A program made the position numbers and the translations under genes. Positions 44,000-53,000 of a stretch of 64,000 bases of DNA are shown here, in pieces. The DNA comes from Castor canadensis. Taxonomy: Eukaryota; Chordata; Mammalia; Rodentia; Castoridae. The notes under the pieces were generated by a model, which saw only the letters and a list, made by a program, of their open reading frames with translations, did no database searches and was not told the DNA's origin. The stretch is taken from contig NC_133390.1 in NCBI RefSeq assembly GCF_047511655.1, positions 126,285,583 to 126,349,582 on the forward strand, read 5' to 3'. Each line of letters begins with the position of its first letter. The first letter of the stretch is position 1.

Positions 44000-44051
<52 letters not shown>

Positions 44052-47000
44052 AGGGTAATCTTAGTTTTAACAAGTCTGTTGGTTTTAGGATTTGGAAATT
44101 GGAAGGTTGATTTTGTAGTTAACAGTTTTTTTTCCAATCTAAAGTCCTGCATAGTCTGGATTATAACTGGACATTGCCACTTTCAGGATGTATATAAAGA
44201 ATAATTATATGCATATCATATACACATATATATTGGGTTTCGTATTGTCAGAATGGGGTCATGTGGTTATCTCCTTTGTATTTACTTAAGATGTAAGGAC
44301 AACTGGTTTTGAAAACAGCTTCCTATTATGGAATTGTTTTCCTCTGAGATCAGCTCCTGAGTTAGGTATATTCCCAGGAAACTTTCTGCCTCACATTTGA
44401 CTTTAGGATCTACTTTGAATTTTAGAAAACTCTCCAGCGCTTACAGAATATCTGATCACACATTTTCTGAGTCACAGAATTATAGATTAACATTCTCACA
44501 ACTTTTTCCCTGTTTAAATGAGGCAAGTCAAGTGATGAAGGTGTCTGACTAGGGTTTTTTTGGTTGTTTGTTTTTGATTGTATCTTTAGGCAGGTAAAGT
44601 GAGGAAACATGTAACAGAACAGGAAAAAACTGAAGAGGGCCTAGGACCTAACATAAAAAGCATTGTTACCATGTTGATGCTGATGTTGTTGATGATGTTT
44701 GCCGTCCATTGTACCTGGGTCACAAGTAATGCCTACTCCAGTCCAAGTGTGGTCTTGGCGTCTTATAATCATGATGGGTAAGAAAACAATTTAGCTACAA
44801 AAAGGTTTTATACCTACCATTTTCTTTCTTTCCCTAAAATAAATAGAATGTTGTTTATGAATTTGAATCTGTCCCCCTTTCTCTTATTATTATTATTATT
44901 ATTTTTTTTTTTTTGAGTGGTACTGGAGATCAAATCCAGGGCCTCCCACATGCTAGGCAGGCACTCTATCACTGAGTTATACCAACCCACCCCTAAATTT
45001 ACTGCTGTTTTTTTGTTTTTTTTTCCCTTTAGGTGGTCTCTTACCTTACCTTTGGTGGGATGAGTAGTTATTATGAGTAATTATTATATTTTATGCTCTT
45101 TTCCAAAATATTTCTGCATAAATAATCATATACATCAGTATTTCTCAAAGTATGACCCTTGAATACACAACATCCTTATTATCATGAAACTTATTAGAAA
45201 TGCTAATATTTGAAACTACCCAAAGCCTGCTGAATCAAAAACCCAGGAGTAGGGCCCAGTAATCTGGTTTAACATGCTCAGGTGATTCTGATACAGCTAA
45301 CTTACTTTTTGTGGGGGAATTGGGGTTTGAACTAAGGGCTTTGCACTTACAAAGCTGGCACTCTGCTGCTTGAGCCACACCTCCAGTCTTGGAGACTAGA
45401 TTTTAACTGCTAATTTATGTATTGCCTTGCCCCTCATCCTTCTGCCCCACAAGGCAGCTTAGTAGACTTGCAGAATGTCAGGCCTTCACCCTAGAACTAT
45501 TGAATCAGATCTGCTCTTTTATAAGGTAGTATAGATGATTTAGTTTGATAAGCACTAGTCTAGCTCTTCTTTAAAGATTTTAAACTACCATCCTTAAAAT
45601 GTGAAAATATTCCATGGTTAAGCATCTCAAGATGTTAAGTTATCCTCTTTACATTTTAAGATCTCATTTAAAAGAATAATGTGATTCTTTTCAGCACCAG
45701 AAATATTTTAGATGATTTTAGAGAAGCTTACTTTTGGCTAAGGCAAAACACGGATGAACATGCCCGAGTGATGTCTTGGTGGGATTATGGCTATCAGATA
45801 GCTGGAATGGCTAATAGGACTACTTTGGTGGATAATAATACCTGGAATAACAGCCACATAGCACTGGTAAGGATTTGATTTTTTTAAAAGATGAAAAATA
45901 AATCTTTACTATTTAGTAGTCATACTTCACTTACTATGTGGAAAAGAAGTGGATGAAAGTACTCTTTGCACATATCTCAAAAGACTTCTTTACACATGCA
46001 TTCAATAAAGTAGCTTCACAGTATGCTTATTTTGTTTTAAAGAATGATATATACTTATTTATATAGAATTGTAGGCTTATTTCTGGTAAATTTTGTGATA
46101 TATTTATTTACTTTATTGAATTAGACAAATTTTTTAAGTGTTTGACTTATGTTTTGTTTGCAAATTTGTTGTATTTTATGGCATGCAAATTATGTTTACT
46201 ACCAAATGGTTAATGTACATAAATTAAGGTAATCACTGTTCTGTACTTAAAAGATTTTCAAAAATAAGTGTTTCTTAACTAAATAAATTCTATTTTTGTT
46301 AGTCTTGTGGCTAATAGGAGGAATATGTATGCGCTGGGAAGATTACTGGCCAACCTAAGGTTGTAAGACATTGTTTCAAAACTTGCCTACTTTCATTATT
46401 GAATGTTAATTTCATAGACCTTAATTATTAGCAAACTATTAGAAAATGTAGTTAGATTTTAACATTTTTGCTATAAGTTGGTTATTGTAGGTATTTATAA
46501 ATTTTAATAAATTTATTGTGTTTATAGAAAATCATTTCTACAAAAAAATTCAATATAAGTCAAACTCTACAAATTCCATCTTGCAATAAAAATGTACATT
46601 TTTATTTTATTCCGTAGGTAGGAAAAGCTATGTCTTCCAATGAAACAGCAGCCTATAAAATCATGAGGACTCTAGATGTAGATTATGTTTTGGTTATTTT
46701 TGGAGGGGTTATTGGCTATTCTGGTGATGATATCAACAAGTTTCTGTGGATGGTTAGGATAGCTGAAGGGGAGCATCCAAAAGACATTCGGGTAAGGAAC
46801 TAGATAATCCCAGGTATGTGAACGACAGCTCACAGTGTCCAAATGATTCTTACTTTACTAACTGTATTTGCTTTCATCATCCTATCCTCCAAATTAGTGT
46901 CTTTATTAAAGATACTAGAAGCATTTTCTAGGTTGAAAACTTTTTAAACTTGTTAGAGTTATTTGCCGTATAAAAGACATTTAGGCCAACAACAAAGTGC

Positions 47001-50000
47001 ACATGTGACAGTATTAATACTATAAAGCCTAAGTGGGAAGTAGGCTACATTGTCTAGATTTGTGTAAGGGTACGCTGTCATGTTCCTGTGACACAGAAAT
47101 TGTCTAATGGTGCACAACTCAGAACATACCCTCATGGCAGCACTTCCATTCAATCTTAGAAAACAGTTTCTTGCTTTTACTTCTTTACTTTCTCTTATTT
47201 CAGCCTTTTGTTTCTATTTCCATTGCTTCTACCCTAGTACTGACCCTTATGTTTATAAACCTGAAAGAGTCCAATAATCTTGCAGTTGCCCTCTTTGCCT
47301 TCGCTTTGCTTCTTCTTTCATGTCACTTTATGGCTTAAAAGGCTTCATGAGTATGGGAAAAGGCCTTGAAGCCAGACAGACATGAGTCAGAACTAAAATT
47401 CTGTCAGCTTGGTGTTACGGGCAAATTATTCTGGACAGTTGGTGTAAGTGCTTTAAGCACTAGATCTTGTTCTAGGATCTGGGATGACAGTGGTGACCAA
47501 GGCAGTACTTACAGTGGAGGTGCCAAAAATAACTCATTTGTAATGCTGTTATGAAAATAGTAACGCAGATGACACCTCATCCTAGTGACTGGTACAAAAT
47601 AAATAATCTCTTGGTGAAGCACACACTCTATAGAGTTTGGTTTACAGTCCAAACTCTATAGCCTGGAGTGCAGGCCCCTTATACTTCACCTTCTCTTGCT
47701 TGTTCTCTTGGCCTTCTACCAACTTTTTCCCAGTCTGCCAGTGTACTCTATCCTTTGAAACATGCCTGTGGTTTCTTTCCGTGACACTTCTGACACGTGG
47801 TTTTACTGTTGCCTTTCTTGGAATACCTTCCCTTCCACATATATTTCACTTCTCCAGAAGCCGTTTTTGGTGACCCCATGTTTGTATTTGTTGGCAAATC
47901 ACATATACCTGTTGTGTAGTTTAGAGCTTAGCTTATCTTTCCCACTTAGTTGTGAACTCTAAGGATAGGCTTCCAGAATTGTGTTCTATAGAAAGAAACC
48001 ACAAAAGATGATTGTAAGATTTGCTAATGAATCTGGGTACTATGGCTCATGCCTGTAATCCCATCTTTTTGGGAAGTGGAAATTGGGAGGATCTGGGTTC
48101 AAGACTAGCCTGGGTAAAAAAGTTCTTGAGACCCCAGTAACATCTGGGAGTAGTGATGTATACACCCCTCATCCCAGCTACAGAGGAAGTTTAAAATAGG
48201 ATGATCGTGGTCCAGGTCAAAAAAGTGAAAGGGCTGGGGGGGGTGAGGATAGGTCAAGTGGTAGTGTTTGCCTAGCAAGTATGAGGCCCTGAGTTTCAGC
48301 TCCATTAACATTTAAAAAAAAATGCTACTGAAAAAGAATGAAAGAATTTGGGGGGCAGGGGGTGATGAATTGTGTGTGTATCGTGTAGTGGGAATGATTT
48401 TTAAAAGCCTCAGATTTTCTGGTCAAATGTAAATGTTGTAACATTTTCCCTTACCTGTGATTAACAAACATTATTTCTTTAAGTTAATCTAAACTGTGTG
48501 ATTTTGATTTTCATTCATGAATTTGCTTTAGCAGTGTTAAAATTGTAACATATGATAGATCATTTCCAAATATATACTTAGATAGATAGGAACATAATAT
48601 TGCTGGTTTTTAAAACATTCCCTGCTCTAGCTAAAGGAGGATTTTAGAGTTCATATGGAAAAATTGAGGAAAACTGAAAAGGAATAATGGGGATCAGGAC
48701 ATTTGAAGAGAGCCAGCCTAACCTGGTATTAAACCATGGTGTTGGTACAATTATTTTAAAACTATTAAGGCTTTGTAACATGGTTTAAAATCTGAGAGAC
48801 CTAAAAGAGTATGATTTTATGAAGATGTCTTAAAAATTGGTTCTTAGGAGGAAAAGAAAAATACTAACCAATAGCTTAAATTGAACTGACATAGAAACTT
48901 CTGGTTTCTCTCTCATAGGAAGGTGACTATTTCACCCAACAGGGAGAATTCCGGGTAGACAAAGCAGGATCCCCTACTTTGTTGAATTGCCTTATGTATA
49001 AAATGTCATACTACAGATTTGGAGAAATGCAGGTTGGTTAAATCAGATTTTCTATGTATAATCTTTATTTAAAACAAAAAATCTTTTTGCCTTCAGAAAA
49101 CAGGAGAATGGCTTGATTGGGCTATAAAGAAATGTATTTATCTAAAGATTCTTCTTTTTCATTAAGTTTAGATTTCTGAAATTTCTATGTTAGAAATTAG
49201 AAAAAAAGTTTTAGATCAAGGACTCATTTGCAAAATATTTTTAATACTAGCTCATATTCAACCTTTGCTTTCTATCCTGTGTTTTGACCACTTGCTTTTA
49301 GAAGACATTGTTTTCTGGGGAGAGGTCTTCCTGCTAAGGAAGCACCATGATCTTAGCTGGGTCTCTTTGCTGCTTGGTGGAGAAAAGCCAAAAACCGTTT
49401 AATGATACGGTCTCTGCAGATGTTCATTTTATCCCTGTTCTTCATTACCACCTGGGTCATACTTTCTTAATAAATTAAAATGATGTGGAACAAAAGCTTT
49501 AGGGTCTGCAAAATCAGTGGATGTACAAAAAGGCATTGTGGCATAAACAACGGTTGTTATACCTGTCTGCGTTTTAGATCAGGCTCTGTCAAGTCATGTA
49601 ATCCTCAGATAAGTTGCATCTTCCTTGGACTGTAGTTGGGTTTTTTTGTCTTGTCTGTAAGTAATGGGGGTTACACACTGATGACTTTACTTTGAGGGAT
49701 ACCAGGATACATCACCTCAAGATGTGTCTCTGTGACATATTATTTTTGAGATGTCTTTATCCAACTTCTTTTCTGCCTAAAGGCAGGAATTAAAATCTTT
49801 ACTGAAGATAACTCTAGACTCCTTATCCACCCAGAAAGGACACAGAGGAATCTGCAAACAAATCTTACTCTATTAGTTTCTCCTATATATATTCCTTCCC
49901 ACATTTTCCTACCTTGGAAGCCTATTTTTCTTTGTCTTATCATCTGTCCACAAACTTACTCTTCTTTGTTGAGTATGGTATATAACCCACAGTTCTAAGT

Positions 50001-53000
50001 TATTGCTTTGAGTTACTTTTCATGGAAGTTTTTCCTGTGTGATGTGCGCTGCACTTAATAATAAATTTGTTTTTCTCTTGTTAATCTGCCTTTTGTCCAT
50101 CCCACTTAAGAGGATTGAGGAAAAAATTGTATTTTCCTCAACTATTTCTAAGGATTTTTATAGCTCTTAGATTGACAACTATAATCCAGGTACTACCCTC
50201 AATAGTAAGATCACAGTGAAAATTAATTCCATATTGCTTTCTGAAAGCAGAGAGAAAATTACGTGTTTGATCTTATACTACCACAGGAATCCTGAAAACT
50301 CTTAACCTGAAGACGTTTGTTTAGGTCCCAGTTTGTGAAACAAATTTTATCCTTTTATGAAATACAATCATTAAGATAGTTTTTAGAATAGTTTGCTTAT
50401 CACTGTGTTGTTTGTTGTGTTGCTTCATCATTATTCACTCTGCAGGTGGCTTTAAAAACAAAACACCAGATAATGATGAACTAGATTTAAATGAGTGCCA
50501 CTACCTAGACTCTAAACTCATGCTTTAAGAAAGAAGCACTTGGCCGTAATAATTATTCCAGAAAAATGGTTTTCCTGTGGTAAATGGTTAGTTTCTCTGC
50601 TCACTAAGGATTGCATTGAAATAACACCCTCCTCCCCTTAATTTTATCAACAGTTTAAGCCAGTTTCTAGCTTGTGTTCATTTTTATGCCTACCTTACTT
50701 AAGAATGATACTTGGTTAAAACATGAAATGTAATTTTACTATTGTATAGATAAGCATGAACAAATTATTCATTCTTTGTAGTAGTTTTTATTTTTGTTTT
50801 AAAATTGAATTTACCTACGACAGGTTTGTATATCTATATAAACTACTCAGAATTTCTTAAAGTCTTCTTTTCTCTGTTCTTTTTTTATCCCTCATAACTC
50901 CTCCTGTGGTTTGGCTTGCTTAGCTTCCTTTGTAGCTCCCACGTTCTGGATAAATAACAATGTTAGCAATGTTTGCAATAGAGAAAATATTTCTCTGCAG
51001 AGATAGTATTAGGCTGAGTCCAAAGGTTATGAAGCTAGCAGTGCAGAGAAAACACAGGATTGTAAGGCCCTTCTGTGTGTTACCTCTTTGTACCTAAAAG
51101 AAAGTATTTTAACGGATTTCATTTCAATTTTGTGTACTTTTAAAAGCCTTTATGTTGTTCATCTATTCTTAAGAATTTTGTGAAATGTGTATTCTGATGT
51201 ATTTTCTTTCTCTTCCTCATTACTTGTATCTATTTAGCAGTGTATGAGAACTGTTAAGATATATTCCTCAATTTTTTCCTCCACAAAGGGAGAGGGTATT
51301 ACTCTAATGATAACATTTACTGCCTTCTAACATTGACTGATTTCCAATACAGCTAACATCTAATACTAATGTTACTCTTGCAGCTAGATTTTCGTACACC
51401 CCCAGGTTTTGATCGAACACGTAACGCTGAGATTGGAAATAAGGACATTAAATTCAAGCATTTGGAGGAAGCCTTCACGTCAGAACACTGGCTTGTCAGG
51501 ATATATAAAGTGAAAGCACCTGATAACAGGGAGACACTAGACCACAAACCTCGAGTCACCAACATTTTCCCCAAACAGAAATATTTGTCAAAGAAGGTGG
51601 GTGCCAAATGAGAGCATTTATGTGAAAAGGTAACTTATTGTTGGTTTGTATGAGAAAGAATAATTGAAAATTTCTACTTATCATGTTTAAAAGACTGTGG
51701 CTTATATATACATTCTAGGCATATACATCCTAAGAATAGGCTTTTCAAACAGAGCACTTCAGCTATCCCTAGCAGCAACCTTTTCTGGTGGTTATCCATG
51801 AACCAAGTTGAGATTTCTTAAGAGGCATTCTAGCTTTAGTTTGGGCCATTCCCATTTATTTACTTGTAATATTTATTTGTAAAGATTTCTGTGGTCACGT
51901 TACAAACTTGCATAATAGTAAAAAATGCATAATGCTTAATAGAATTGTGGTTAGTTCTTTCGATCAAAGCAAATTTATATTGCACCTTCATGTTTCATTC
52001 TTCATATGATGTTTTGCTGTATTATTTTTTGAATAAAAAAGTAGGCTTTAGCCAGGCAAAGGAAAATACCTTGAGTTCTCTCTCATGTGGAATCTAGACC
52101 TACAAAAGAAAAGAATGACACAAGTGCAAAATGGGATGGGAAGCAGCAGGAAGGGAGAGGCAAAAGTAGGTGTGTTGGGGGTTTGAATATGATCAAAGTA
52201 CTTTATAAACAATGTATAAAAACAGGAAAAAGAAACAGTAAAAATGGTTTAAAAGGGGGATAAGAAAGTAATAGAGGGGATTAATTTGATCAAAGTACAT
52301 TTTATGCATGCACGGAAATATCACAGTGAAACTCCTTTGTATAATTAATATAATATATGCTAATAAAAATAAATAGGCTTTAGTTAGGCAAGTCCTTCTA
52401 AAGCAGAAAAAAATTGTCTTAAGATACTTGGCATGTAATTATTATGACAAAACTTGTAGTTAGGAATTATGCTGAGACTATTGTAGTCCTTTTCTAATAA
52501 ATATTGTTAAGATATGAAGTGTTTTACTTGGACTCATTATTACTCATTTAAGCCAAATAGATCTCTAATCTTTACTATAAAAGATTAGTGTGGAAGGTGA
52601 GAAATAATGGGCAGTGAGATAGAATATTTAGGTTGTCTTTGTATAACATTCTTATAATGCTGATTATTATTAGACTATTAGACTGATTTGGTCTTAATTT
52701 TTGAAAGGATGCTTAAGTTTTCATAGCTCAGTTGTTTTAAATCATCAAAGCAACTGTTTTTTTTCCCTTTGTTTCTTTAAATATGTACCAAATACATTGT
52801 TCTCAATGTATTTGGTATATATAATATACCAAAAGAGTGCTGGATATTATTAGCTATATAGTTAAATAGAAATTTTTTTGTATGAATGCTTTCTCTGCAG
52901 ATAATGTATTAGCATATCTAGACTAATGTATTTTAAAATAACACATAGAACTCATACTCACTGAATTAGTCATATCATATCCATCTATGAAGAAATCAGG

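Larger units (their letters stand above)
43063..44589 (+). other. STT3B intron 10
   Basis: One ID-like SINE and a G/T-rich microsatellite. 43080-43435, 43525-43970 and 44055-44585 hold nothing recognised. Confidence 0.8.
44778..45694 (+). other. STT3B intron 11
   Basis: Contains two ID-like SINEs and two MER5-type hAT pieces, listed separately. Otherwise unremarkable. Confidence 0.8.
46792..48918 (+). other. STT3B intron 13
   Basis: Contains L2 remnants, a perfect hairpin and a complete SINE. 46800-47410 and 48335-48918 hold nothing I can name. Confidence 0.8.

Noticed and set aside
43977..44204. Open frame of about 75 codons over the (TG)n tract
   Set aside because: Its Cys-Val repeats come from the microsatellite. 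No start context or conserved residues.
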